From Erpobdella octoculata (Eukaryota; Annelida; Clitellata; Hirudinida; Erpobdellidae), in assembly GCA_963978895.1 (NCBI GenBank), contig OZ022241.1, positions 22,604,073 through 22,668,072 of the forward strand: DNA of 64,000 nt, read 5' to 3'. The notes below the pieces were generated by a model. The model had not been told where the DNA came from, did no database searches, and saw nothing but the letters and a program-made list of their open reading frames with translations. The position numbers were made by a program, and so were the translations under genes. This document shows, piece after piece, positions 1 through 9,618 of the stretch (within the stretch, counting starts at the first letter, position 1; the number at the start of each line of letters is the position of its first letter).

Positions 1-256
1 CTTTAAATATAAATATTAAATTAAATAAATATGTGTGTTGTTTAGTGCCGCCCATAGATATTTATGGTGCCGGCGGATACCTTTGTTTTGATTTCATAGA
101 GCTCATTCTCTTCCGAACTTCCGATACGACAGCTCTGCTATCGGTGATTTATAATATAAACTTTATATTTGATTTTTAGCAACTTATCTTTTAAATCCAG
201 ATAACTTTGGTTTTCAGGACTAATCAATAAATTGCAGGTGGAATTTCTTCTATTTA
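1..256. other. AT-rich sequence, nothing recognised
   Basis: No open frame of note and no repeat boundary is visible before the terminal-inverted-repeat element that begins at 265. Confidence 0.5.
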
Positions 257-264
257 GAGATATT

Positions 265-979
265 GGTAAATATGGAGAATAGCGGCAAAAATTATTTTCC
301 GAGTTTTTAATTATTTTTATAATAAAAAAATAATAAAATTAGAAACAGAATTAAAATACCAATGGAATGATCCAAATAATTTATTGAAAATATAATTAAA
401 AAAGAAGTTAATGACAGAAAACCGCCAGGTAGTAGGAAAAACTAGGCTCATAAACAGTAAACTAACTAAAGGTGAAGCGAAATGAAATGTCAAATAAATT
501 AGTTGTCAAATAAATTTATTGTGCGAGTTTTTATAAAACAATTTAAAAAAATTACTTATTTTTAAAAAAAAGTATGAATTAATTTGTGTGCCTTAATTGA
601 AAACTATCGCGTTTAACATTCTATGAAGAACAGTTCGGACTTAAATAAACTTACATTTTTTTTGTAAATAATGTTATTTTGACTGAGTGAATACTATTTT
701 TTGTGTTACTTTTGCTAATATTTTTTTTTAAGCGCTGTAAATATTTCTTGTCTGCGCTATAAATAGTACTTTCTGTTTGACTTCGCTATTCATAGTTTTT
801 GTTGCTGTTCTCTTGCGCGTTTCGTGAGTTTTCCGAGTGAATTTTATTGTCAAAAATTAATAAACTGCTTGGATCATTAAATTGGAGTTATTATTGTGAT
901 TACAAATATATAATTATTATTACGGAAAAATAATTAAAAACACCGAAAATAATTCTTGCCGCTATTCTCCATATTTACC
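265..979. mobile_element. Non-autonomous TIR transposon with 8-bp target duplication
   Basis: The two ends are inverted copies that begin GGTAAATATGGAGAATAGCG and continue for about 35 bp with one mismatch, then more loosely into AT-rich sequence. Both ends are flanked by the same 8 bp, GAGATATT (257-264 and 980-987), which is a target-site duplication. The 715-bp interior has no credible coding frame, so this is a MITE-like element. An 8-bp duplication fits hAT, P or Merlin superfamilies; the terminal GG is not typical of hAT. The superfamily is left open. Confidence 0.85.
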
Positions 980-987
980 GAGATATT

Positions 988-2210
988 TTGTGCTTCACAA
1001 AAAAAGTTCCAGACTTAACAAATTAAAATTAAATCAAAGTAGAAATTCATTGTTCATATCTCCCATTCAAAAGTAAGTGGCAAAGCTTTGGTAATTTGTT
1101 TTTAGTTTTTAAAATCATGATTTACTGTGTATCTTTCAATTTGTTTCGTTTGTTGCATTCCACGTGATTAATTATGTTATGTTATATTATTATTAACCAG
1201 CAATTGACGCACGCTTCGCGCGCGAAGCGTGTGAGTTTTTACATATTAATAGTAATGGTAGTTGCACTCAAATAGCACTCTAAGCACAAAAAAAACACCA
1301 ATGCGGTAATATAGTAATAACTACGCTCTAACATTTTGTGTTTTACAAAAAAGAGTTGCAGATTGGAAAAATAAATTTAAATTCATTGTTCATATTTATC
1401 GTTCAAGGCTTCTGACTTCAATTGTTCCTTATCTAATATTGTTTATCATGGTTTCCTAAACTGACGAGCTTCCTATTGGTAAATGAGAAATTTTTTGGGC
1501 AGGTAAGTGTTTTTTTATGTGATGGCATTACAGCCATTATTATTGACGAGTAATTATGACTATAAGATTATGAATTAATTTATCAGTCTTATTTTATTTT
1601 TTGTTACTTTTCAGAGGAAATTAGAAAATTACATTTTAAAGAAAATCTTACATGCAACACCAATTTATTGTAAAAGTTTCACTGATATATGAGGTGCATG
1701 AAATTTGAAAAAAATGAAAGCAAGCTCAGTATTTTTGTGTTTCAACAAAATCATGAACAAAGTTCTCAAGCCAGCCTATCAATCTTCTGCTGTTTTGTTC
1801 AATTTATAATTGCATCATTTGCTAAATAAAAGTGTTACTCTTCCATTGTTTCAAATTGATGATCTCCTAAAATGTCACATGTAGCGTTATATGCTTTCTG
1901 TAGACATGACACTTAAAAACTAAGAACAACTCAAAAAATAGGACTAGCGATTTTTCGAAAAGCAGCTGTTGAACTGTGTGATAAATCTATTGTAAGCATT
2001 TATAATCTTACAAGTATTTAAAATAAATAAAACCTGTTGAGATTTTAACATTATTGCAGCGTTAACTAATAAATTCTTTTTTTTCAGCTTTAGTCAAACA
2101 AAATAATCCTTTGCAGAAGATCACACTTGCAGAGTGGAACCAATACATTAAAGAACACTAATTAAAATTGAGAAAGTTCAGACGTAACTAAACGAGCAAA
2201 CCAAACAACA
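988..2210. other. AT-rich intergenic or decayed repeat sequence
   Basis: No coding region or boundary recognised except the short palindrome-bearing repeat at 1197-1335. Confidence 0.5.
1197..1335 (+). repeat. Solitary copy of the palindromic array unit
   Basis: It starts CCAGCAATTGACGCACGC, carries the same GC-rich palindrome (CACGCTTCGCG followed by its mirror) and the downstream text TTACATATTAATAGTAATGG, then 'CACTCTAAGCACAAA'. This is the same unit head that recurs at 9619, 10725, 12120, 14096, 14429, 20902 and 22060. Here it is alone, about 8 kb from the array. Confidence 0.85.
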
Positions 2211-2289
2211 AAAAGTGTTAACGAGAGAACAGATCAATTTTGATGACTGTGCACAGCATTCCGCTACAGCCCATCAAAGCCACATTGGG

Positions 2290-2521
2290 AAGGCTCTGAA
2301 ATTTAATAGAGGAACGAAAACCGACTGTGAGCGAAAAGAGCGAGCAGGAAAAGAGAGCAAGCTGGAGCGGTATAGCGTAAAAGCGAGCGTGAGCAGAAAT
2401 GCGACCAGCAGTGAGAAAGCGACTTTGAACGGGAAAGCGAGCGGTTAAGGAAACGGGAGCCAGAGAGAAAAACGATAAAAAACCTTTAAATTCCCCGGGC
2501 AACGCCGAGTAACCCAGCTAG
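2290..2521 (+). mobile_element. Helitron 3' end (non-autonomous)
   Basis: The sequence has GAGC/GGGAAAGCGAGCG-type simple repeats and ends with a GC hairpin (CCCCGGGCAACGCCGAG) followed 9 bases later by CTAG at 2518-2521 and a host T at 2522. A hairpin then CTRR^T is the hallmark of Helitron 3' termini. The hairpin matches those at 5149, 6084, 23800, 38629, 39564 and 46631. The left limit is not determined. Confidence 0.75.
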
Positions 2522-3182
2522 TAAAATATAAAAATTGACAGACTATACAACACACACAATTTTTATTAGCTCTGTTTTTGTGGCTGGCTTATGATTCAAA
2601 AAGTGTATTTACTGGATCTAACCAATTTTCAATTGGTTATTTACATTTTTATTTCTTTTCAATGACAAAACCATTAAGCTTCTGCGTCCCGTTATTTTTT
2701 TGGAACGATACGATACGATACGATTTCTGAAATTTGCCTCGAATTAAACGATACGATACGAGACGCTTCGAACAATAACGATACGATACGATATCGGGAT
2801 CTCGACTGAAGTGGAAATTTACCAAATTTAATTTTTTTTTACAACTTGAAATAAGTTTCATTTGTTTAGTTTCGGTACATCTATTTTTCTAAATTTAGAT
2901 TCTAAATAAAACGCTACCGCCGATAGTAAGTATTTATTTACTTTATTTAGTACGCATTATGCGGTAGTTTATCAATTTAATTAAATGATTTTACTTGCCG
3001 ATGAAAAAAAAAATTAAAATTATTTTTTCAAGTAATTGAAAAGTAGTAAACCTTCTAGCACACCAAAAGAACGACATTTTTAGGCAATTCAATAGTGAAA
3101 GTGGAAAAACCAATAGAGATAGAAATAGATTGCAGATTATTGAGATTGAGATTACTAGATTACTAAGATTAAATTAAAATGA

Positions 3183-3302
3183 TACTGCTTCCTGCAGTCT
3201 TTGCATCTGGCAAAATATACTTCTACATCCTTGTCATTGACTTTCTGCGTGACCGTCTCTTCCTCAAAGTACTCCCAGATTTGACCCCGGTGACGCGGCA
3301 TG
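3183..3302 (-). pseudogene. BED-type zinc finger, start of a transposase
   Basis: On the minus strand the sequence opens MPRHRGQIWEYFEE and continues to a VYFARCKDCRK segment. An aromatic-rich W-x-Y-F start followed by C-x2-C is the pattern of BED fingers found at the N terminus of hAT transposases. The His pair and the catalytic domain are not found, so only this first exon-like piece remains. It lies in the left arm of the outer inverted-repeat element, which may be its derivative. Confidence 0.6.
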
Positions 3303-3451
3303 ATAATGATGACAAACACGAGAAAGTGCCTCTATGCAAGAATTAAGAAAGTGAAAAAAAACCCAGCGTGTTTATTTATAGGCGATGGCGAATGCAGTTA
3401 GCAATAGCAAGAAAGAAGCTGAGAAAGTTTCGAATTCCAGCTGCAGACGAT

Positions 3452-4258
3452 CAGGGGCGTAGCTAGGGGGGGGCGGGGGGGGGGGGAGGCGAGCTGCCCT
3501 GGGCGCCATCTTGGGGGGGCGCCGAAGAGGAAGATACAGTATATTCATGCTAGACTAACTCTCTCCCAAAGTTTGCGTAAGATGCAAGAAAAACAGTAGT
3601 TTCCTTCCTTGCATCAGCATGTCGTCCACAGTCTAGTTGTATATCTGCTGCTTCAGTCCATTTAGTTGTTCTGCAGCATCAAACTTGTTAGGTTCTTAGG
3701 AAGGGAGAGAGCCATGTCACTCATGTGTTTCATTTCAAACCCACCAGCCACAATCTAGGCACAGATCTCCGGCTCAGGCAAGGTGGAACTTGGTGACCCC
3801 TTCATGCTCCAGCCACCAGTCATTTCACATCGTTGACGTAGAGCCAATGTTTTGAAAGCTGCTCTTGCTATCTAGAACGTCTGTGCCCTGTGCAGCACAC
3901 CTCCTTTATGACATCAAGCTTATGACACACAGCCTAAGGACCATATTTAATTTCATCAGTGTGTGCATTTATTGACATTTATTTATTACATTTATTCTCA
4001 CTGAGTTTTTTCAAGAATGAATGGGCCGTTGTTATAGCTTGTAACTCAACTGTTGGCTAGGCAAAGTACTGTAACGAACACGGACATTTTTTCTGCGTCT
4101 GTAATACTCTGTATATAGATTAAAATTAAAATTCGTTTCACTTGAAATGGCTTCAAATTGTGTTTAACTTTAACTTCTTCATTGCAACGGGGGGAGGCCC
4201 GGGGGGCGCAAAATTTATAGTTTCGCCCCGGGCGCCAAAAACCCTCGCTACGCCTCTG
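3452..4258. mobile_element. hAT-type MITE with perfect 8-bp duplication
   Basis: The left end reads CAGGGGCGTAGCTAGG and the right end is its near inverted repeat (CCTCGCTACGCCTCTG). The flanks carry an identical 8 bp, CAGACGAT, at 3444-3451 and 4259-4266. The CA...TG termini, CAGGGGCGTAGC sequence and 8-bp duplication are classical hAT features. G-runs lie just inside the left end. The 807-bp interior has no transposase I can read. It inserted into the outer long-armed element. Confidence 0.9.
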
Positions 4259-4612
4259 CAGACGATACGGGCTACGGCACTGTCGTGCACACTACAGGTG
4301 GCACACACATACTCACACACAACCAAGAATATCATCGAGATTATAAAGGTATATCTTAGATGAGCTACTATTACGGTCAATTACGGATATCGAAACACTA
4401 AAATAATCATTCCAATTCTATGTAACAAATTTGAAACAATAAGTTTATGAAACAGACTAAACCAAAACATAAACATAGAATGATCATTACTATTACATTA
4501 CTCATTATTCTCATTAATAATAATAGTCATAATAATAGCATTCGCCATCGCCTATAAATAAACACGCTGGGTTTTTTCACTTTTTTAATTCTTGCATAGA
4601 GGCACTGGGTAC

Positions 4613-4816
4613 AGGTCAACTAGTCGCCGCCCAACTAGTCGCCGCCCAACTAGTCGCTGCCAACTAGTCGCTGGCCAACTAGTCGTCGGGCCAACTAGTC
4701 GCCGGGCCTACTAGTCGCCGCCAAACTAGTCGCCGGGCCAACTAGTCGCCGCCCAACTAGTCGCTGCCCAACTAGTCGTCGAGCCAACTAGTCGCTGTCC
4801 AACTAGTCGCCGCCAA
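4613..4816 (+). repeat. Left terminal inverted repeat made of CAACTAGTCGCCGCC units
   Basis: About twelve degenerate copies of a 15-18 bp unit, each containing the ACTAGT palindrome (variants CAACTAGTCGTCGGGC, CAACTAGTCGCTGTC). It is inverted relative to 8674-8904 and so forms the arm of the fold-back element. Confidence 0.95.
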
Positions 4817-4823
4817 ATATTTA

Positions 4824-4854
<31 letters not shown>

Positions 4855-4884
<30 letters not shown>

Positions 4885-5092
4885 GAATGTTTGTATATAT
4901 GTATATATGTTTATATGTTAATGTCCTTTATGCATTGCTACACCATTCATCCGATCGTAATGAAATTTTCACACAACCTTGAGAGTCAATGGGAGTCAAA
5001 AATAAAATTTTTTTTTTGAAATCCGTCACAAAATGAGCGGAGCGGAGTGGGTGAGCGAGCGGGAACTATATATATATGTATGTGCGTATGTA
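4855..5092 (+). mobile_element. Helitron 5'-end segment
   Basis: TATATAAATGAATGTTTG opens the segment, followed by GCATTGCTACACCATTCATC, AATGAAATTTTCACACAACC and a GAGCGGAGCGG run before GGGAACTATATATATATG. The same block starts with an exact Helitron 5' end at 46265 and 54404. Here the first bases are merged into the preceding (TA)n. Confidence 0.7.
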
Positions 5093-5148
5093 TGTGTGTA
5101 TGTATGTATGTGCATGTATGTGTGTCTGTGTGTGTGTTTATGTATGTA

Positions 5149-5430
5149 CTAGCGGAGATACCCGGCGTTGCCCAGGTTTTTTAGAGGTTTTTCTAATGTT
5201 TGTCTCTTTCTCTCCCATTTCCTTTCCCACCTGCTTTCCCACTCCTGTTCGCTTTCCCGTTTTCGGTCGTTTTCCCGCTGCCGGTCGCTTTCCCGCTCCC
5301 GTCGTTTTCCCGTTCCCGGTCGCGGTCCCGTTCCCGCTCACGTTTGCTCTCCCATTCCCGCTCACGCTTGCTTTTCCGTTCCCGCTCGCTGTCCGTTCCG
5401 GGTCGCTTTCCCGTTTCTATAATAGACAAA
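5149..5430 (-). mobile_element. Helitron 3' end, minus orientation
   Basis: CTAG (5149-5152 on the minus strand) is preceded on that strand by the GC hairpin CCTGGGCAACGCCGGGT. The interior is a CGGGAACGGGAAAGCGACC-type simple array running to about 5430. It lies immediately downstream of a plus-orientation Helitron 5' segment, an arrangement repeated at 39.3-39.8 kb and 46.3-46.9 kb. Confidence 0.75.
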
Positions 5431-5522
5431 CTAACCCACAAACATTCGTATATATATATAGTCTTAGCAAATCTATTTTACGTTTTATAGGCTAACAGAA
5501 GTTATGAAAGAATGTAAAAGAG

Positions 5523-6084
5523 AAAATGAGCGTGAACGGGAACGGGAGAGCAACCGTGACCGGTAATGGGAGAGCAAGCATGACCGGGAACGGGAGAGCA
5601 AGCGTGAGCGGGAACGGGAAAGCGACCGGGAACGGGAAAGCGACCGGGAACGGGAAATCGACCGGGAACAGGAAAGCGACCGGGAACGGGAAAGCGACCG
5701 AGAACGGGAAAGCGACCGGGAACGGGAAAGCGACCGAGAACGGGAAAGCGACCGGGAACGGGAAAGCGACCGGGAACGGAAAGCGACCGGGAACGGGAAA
5801 GCGACCGGGAACGCGGAAAGCGACCGGGAACGCGGAAAGCGACCGGGAACGCGGAAAGCGACTGGAATCGGGAGAGCAAGCTTGGAAGGAAACGCGAGCA
5901 AGAGAGAAAATCGATAACAAAACTTCTGAGCGGGAAAGCGACCGGGAGCTGGAAAACGACCGAGAGCGGAAAAGCGACCGGGAACGCTACGAAAACGGGA
6001 AAGTGGAGAAGGGAACGGGAGCGAGAGAGACAAACATTAGAAAAACCTCTAAAAACCCCGGGCAACGCCGGGTAACCCCGCTAG
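5523..6084 (+). mobile_element. Helitron 3' end with GGGAACGGGAAAGCGACC array
   Basis: About twenty units of an 18-bp motif (GGGAACGGGAAAGCGACC and variants) are followed by a non-repeated stretch and by the 3' hairpin CCCCGGGCAACGCCGGG, then TAACCCCG and CTAG at 6081-6084 with T next. The long frames with Arg/Ser-rich translation here are artefacts of the simple repeat. Confidence 0.8.
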
Positions 6085-6093
6085 TATATATTT

Positions 6094-6096
<3 letters not shown>

Positions 6097-6164
<68 letters not shown>
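6097..6164. repeat. (TA)n microsatellite
   Basis: Pure alternating TA, directly after the Helitron 3' end and before the PLE pseudo-LTR. Confidence 0.97.
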
Positions 6165-6165
<1 letters not shown>

Positions 6166-6288
6166 ATATATATGTTTACCTTTTACATTTCAGTTGTGCC
6201 CTCTGATTTTCTAATTTTTGTTCTGACTTTTCCATTTATAGCACGTGGTAGGTTCACTTTATTTCGTTAAACAGTTATTTTGTTTTCT

Positions 6289-6332
6289 GGGTCTGAGGAT
6301 GGAAAAAAGTTTTCCGAAACTGCAGTTAGTCC
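6289..6332 (+). ncRNA. Hammerhead ribozyme motif (PLE)
   Basis: Core CTGAGGA at 6293-6299, stem II TGGAAAAAAGTTTTCC, then GAAA, a palindromic stem III CTGCAG, TT at the expected cleavage position and AGTCC closing stem I with GGGT. All invariant core bases of the hammerhead are present. Short palindromic stem III is typical of the minimal hammerheads of PLE pseudo-LTRs, which are thought to act as dimers. Confidence 0.85.
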
Positions 6333-6670
<338 letters not shown>

Positions 6671-6673
<3 letters not shown>

Positions 6674-7747
6674 TTGGATACTTTAGTTACACGAAATGTA
6701 TCAAAACTATCTTGCCAGGTCTATACTAAACCCACAAACACAGGCAATTGTCTTAATTATAATAGCGACTGTCCTGAAAGATATAAGCTAAATGTTATCA
6801 ATAATTATATTAATAGGGCCTATAAATTTTCCGAAACATGGTCTGATTTTCACCATGAAATTCTACAAGTGAAACAACTTTTGATAAATAATAATTATTC
6901 TAATTCTATTGTTGATTCAACTATAAATAAATTTATGTCACGTATTACTGATAAAAAACATGTTTCAAAACCTAATACCAATAACTCATCAAATTCTTGT
7001 ATAATTCCATTATATTATGCTAATCAGATGTCTAATAATTATAAAATAGATGAAAAAGTGTTGAAAAACATTGTGTATGATAATATTAAGGTTGTAAATA
7101 AAGATAATACACTCAGGTTACACATCTATTATAACAATGGAAAAACTCATAATCTTTTAATTAAAAATAGTGTAAATAATGTTTCTAGCCCTGTAGCACA
7201 AACCAACCTAGTGTACCAATTTTCGTGTCCGTTTCCACATGGTCAGGTGGAAAATTACATTGGTCATACTAGAACTACTCTGTCTCGTAGATTGACTATG
7301 CATTGTCAAAGTGGTGCCATATACCAACATATGTCAACACAACATTCAATCAAACCATCACATAAATTTTTAATTGATAACACCAGTATACTAATGAAAG
7401 AAAATCAACCCATTAAGTTAAAATTAAAAGAAGCTTTAGCTATTAATAAATGTAAGCCTTTAATTAATAAACAATGGTATTCTTTTGATTTAACTCTTAA
7501 ACTTTTTGGCTCTCTAAATAGTATTAAAACTAATAATAATAATAATAAATGTTTTAACTCATCTACAACTTCTGTTAAAAATATGCATGTTAATAGTGCC
7601 AATGTTTCTTCAGGTATTTCTTCGTTGAATGAATGTTTTGTACCAGACGTTTGTGTTTCAAAGGTTATAGATAATGTATGTGATTCTTCTTCCAGTCACG
7701 TCCTTGAAGTTGACTGTAATTCTGTTGTTAAAGGCTTTACTAACTGA
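6671..7747 (+). pseudogene. Penelope-like element: RT C-terminus and GIY-YIG endonuclease
   Basis: The open frame from the (TA)n to the stop near 7747 begins after the RT catalytic centre ([12 protein letters not shown], then [20 protein letters not shown] and [11 protein letters not shown]). It runs into the linker and the GIY-YIG region ([10 protein letters not shown], then [18 protein letters not shown], then [19 protein letters not shown]). The fingers and palm are missing, so it is 5'-truncated. The frame is otherwise intact and the AT-rich codon use is uniform, suggesting a young insertion. The C-terminal tail is Asn/Ser-rich. It is absent from fold-back copy 2. Confidence 0.9.
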
Positions 7748-7923
7748 TCTTAATTATTTAGTTATTACTGTTATTATTATAATTATTTTAATTTAAATAT
7801 TTTTTATGTTGTTACATTTGTATATAATGAATTTAAATTTTATTTAAATTGTATTTTAATTCCTTTTAATTAGTTGTATCTTTTACCATTTAGTCACTGC
7901 ATTTTATTTTTAAAAAGTTAAAC
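7748..7923 (+). other. PLE 3' untranslated region
   Basis: AT-rich sequence between the PLE stop codon and its hammerhead motif, as in the other PLE copies here. Confidence 0.6.
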
Positions 7924-7967
7924 GGCTCTGATGATGGCAAAAAATTGCCGAAATAGATCTATTAGCC
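7924..7967 (+). ncRNA. Hammerhead ribozyme motif (PLE)
   Basis: GGCT, CTGATGA (7928-7934), stem II TGGCAAAAAATTGCC, GAAA, palindromic stem III TAGATCTA, TT, AGCC. Stem I pairs GGCT with AGCC. It follows the PLE stop codon by about 180 bp. Confidence 0.9.
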
Positions 7968-8115
7968 TATAAGATTATGGAGTTTGTGTTTGAGAATAAA
8001 TTATTTTTAAACCGATTTAGAGTATTGGAAAAAATTAGAAATAAAATCGATTCAGCCAAGTGCGCCACTATTTTCAATCGAGTTTGCCTAAAAGAACATA
8101 TAGCGCCGAAGTATT

Positions 8116-8118
<3 letters not shown>
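7968..8118 (+). pseudogene. PLE N-terminal segment after the hammerhead
   Basis: Reads MEFVFENKLFLNRFRVLEKI and then SAKCATIFNRVCLKEHIAPK, the standard PLE start, and stops at a poly(A)/(TA)n tract after KYS. It is the 3' pseudo-LTR piece of the preceding PLE. Confidence 0.8.

Positions 8119-8184
<66 letters not shown>
8119..8184. repeat. Poly(A) followed by (TA)n
   Basis: About 29 A residues and then about 18 TA dinucleotides, joining two PLE segments in opposite orientations. Confidence 0.95.
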
Positions 8185-8186
<2 letters not shown>

Positions 8187-8307
8187 TAAGGCATATTTCG
8201 GAATGATATCTTCTTTTAGACAAGTTTCGTTGAACTTTTTAGTCCATTCTGCATTAACAAGCTTCTTACAAAAGTTTTGAAGAATAACGATTTCTTTTTT
8301 TTAAATT
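8185..8307 (-). pseudogene. PLE N-terminal segment, minus
   Basis: Minus-strand reading gives [20 protein letters not shown] and then DIIPKYA before the (TA)n. This is a different PLE family from its plus-strand neighbour. Identical sequence is at 37869-37992. Confidence 0.8.
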
Positions 8308-8349
8308 GGGCTAACTGGCCAGTTTCGGACGTATCCATCTTCAGAGCCC
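8308..8349 (-). ncRNA. Hammerhead ribozyme motif (PLE), minus
   Basis: On the minus strand: GGGCT, CTGAAGA, stem II TGGATACGTCC, GAAA, palindromic stem III CTGGCCAG, TT, AGCCC. Stem I is 5 bp and perfect. Confidence 0.9.
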
Positions 8350-8467
8350 CTAATTTAATTTCATAAATATGAGTTAAAACATATAAGAATAAATTAAGTA
8401 TTGATATGAACTATTGTATGTTGATACGAAACGTTTAATATTGGTATAAAATATTGAATAATGATAT

Positions 8468-8552
8468 GGAGTGATTCGAAGCGTTCCCGGAAGCGAGAGA
8501 AAAACGATAGAAAAGCGTCTAAAACCCCCGGAAAACACCGTTATCCCGCTAG
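8468..8552 (+). mobile_element. Short Helitron 3' end
   Basis: GAAGCGTTCCCGGAAGCGAG, then a degenerate hairpin (CCCCCGGAAAACACCG), TTATCCCG and CTAG at 8549-8552 followed by T. The layout equals the other Helitron ends here, but the hairpin is mutated. Confidence 0.6.
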
Positions 8553-8673
8553 TTATTGATATAAAATGTAAAGTAATGTAATTAAGCTAAACAAATGAAC
8601 ATTAGTAAGCAAATTTTGTTCACACAAACCTTCCTTTTAATGACTTTGAATGTTGTGTGTTGAATGAATGTTA

Positions 8674-8904
8674 GCGGCGACTAGTTGGACAGCGACTAGT
8701 TGGACAGCGACTAGTTGGACAGCGACTAGTTGGCTCGACGACTAGTTGGGCGGCGACTAGTTGGGCGGCGACTAGCTGGCCCGGCGACTAGTTGGGCGGA
8801 GACTAGTTGGCCCGGCGACTAGTTGGGCGGCGACTAGTTGGGCTAGCGACAAGTTGGGCGGTGACTAGTTGGGCGGCGACTAGTTGGCAGAGACTAGTTG
8901 GCCT
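8674..8904 (-). repeat. Right terminal inverted repeat of fold-back copy 1
   Basis: About fourteen copies of GGCGGCGACTAGTTG and variants, the reverse complement of the 4613-4816 unit. Confidence 0.95.
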
Positions 8905-9363
8905 GCTCCGAGAGGCACTTTCCCGTGTTTATCATCATTATCATGCCGCGTCACTAAATAAAGTAAATAAATACTTTCTATCGGCGGTAGCGTTTTATTT
9001 AGAGTCTAAATTTAGACAAAAAGATGTACCGAAACTAAACAAATGAAACTTATTTCAAGTTGTGAAAAAAAATTAAATTTGGTAAATTTTTATAAATTTT
9101 GAAATTTCTTAATATTTATATATTTTTTTCAATGAATTTCTTTAATGTAGTTATTAATATTGTCTGTCGCGTATAGTTCATCATTCTATGTTATCTCTAG
9201 GCAAAATTTATGCTTCAGTCGAGATCCCGAAATCGTATCGTATCGTATCGATATCGTATCGTTATTGTTCGAAACGTCTCGTATCGTATCGTTTAATTCG
9301 AGGCAAATTTCAGAAATCGTATCGTATCGTATCGTTCCAAAAAAATAACGGGACGCAGAAGCT

Positions 9364-9618
9364 TATTAAAAACCATAAAAAAACTAACAAAAAATTATGA
9401 AAAGTCAATACTTAAAAACAAAGTCAAACATGAACAAAAAAGTTGTATTCAACATCAATGTGGTGGTTGATGAAAATCTTGGAATTTACTTTGACTTTTC
9501 TGATAGCATCTAGCAAAAAATAAATCTGGAGATTTTGAGTTGAGTAGTTAGTTATTGAAGTACATGGTCATTAGGAGTTTTCATCTTTATCTTTGGCTAT
9601 TTAAAAAATTTGTAAATG
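9364..9618. other. AT-rich spacer
   Basis: Nothing recognised between the right arm of the outer element and the first unit of the palindrome array. Confidence 0.5.

Noticed and set aside
5138..6065. Arg/Ser-rich frames resembling SR splicing proteins
   Set aside because: They come from the GGGAACGGGAAAGCGACC array of Helitron ends, are open on both strands, and have no domain. The same holds for 38,648-39,575 and 46,620-46,900.
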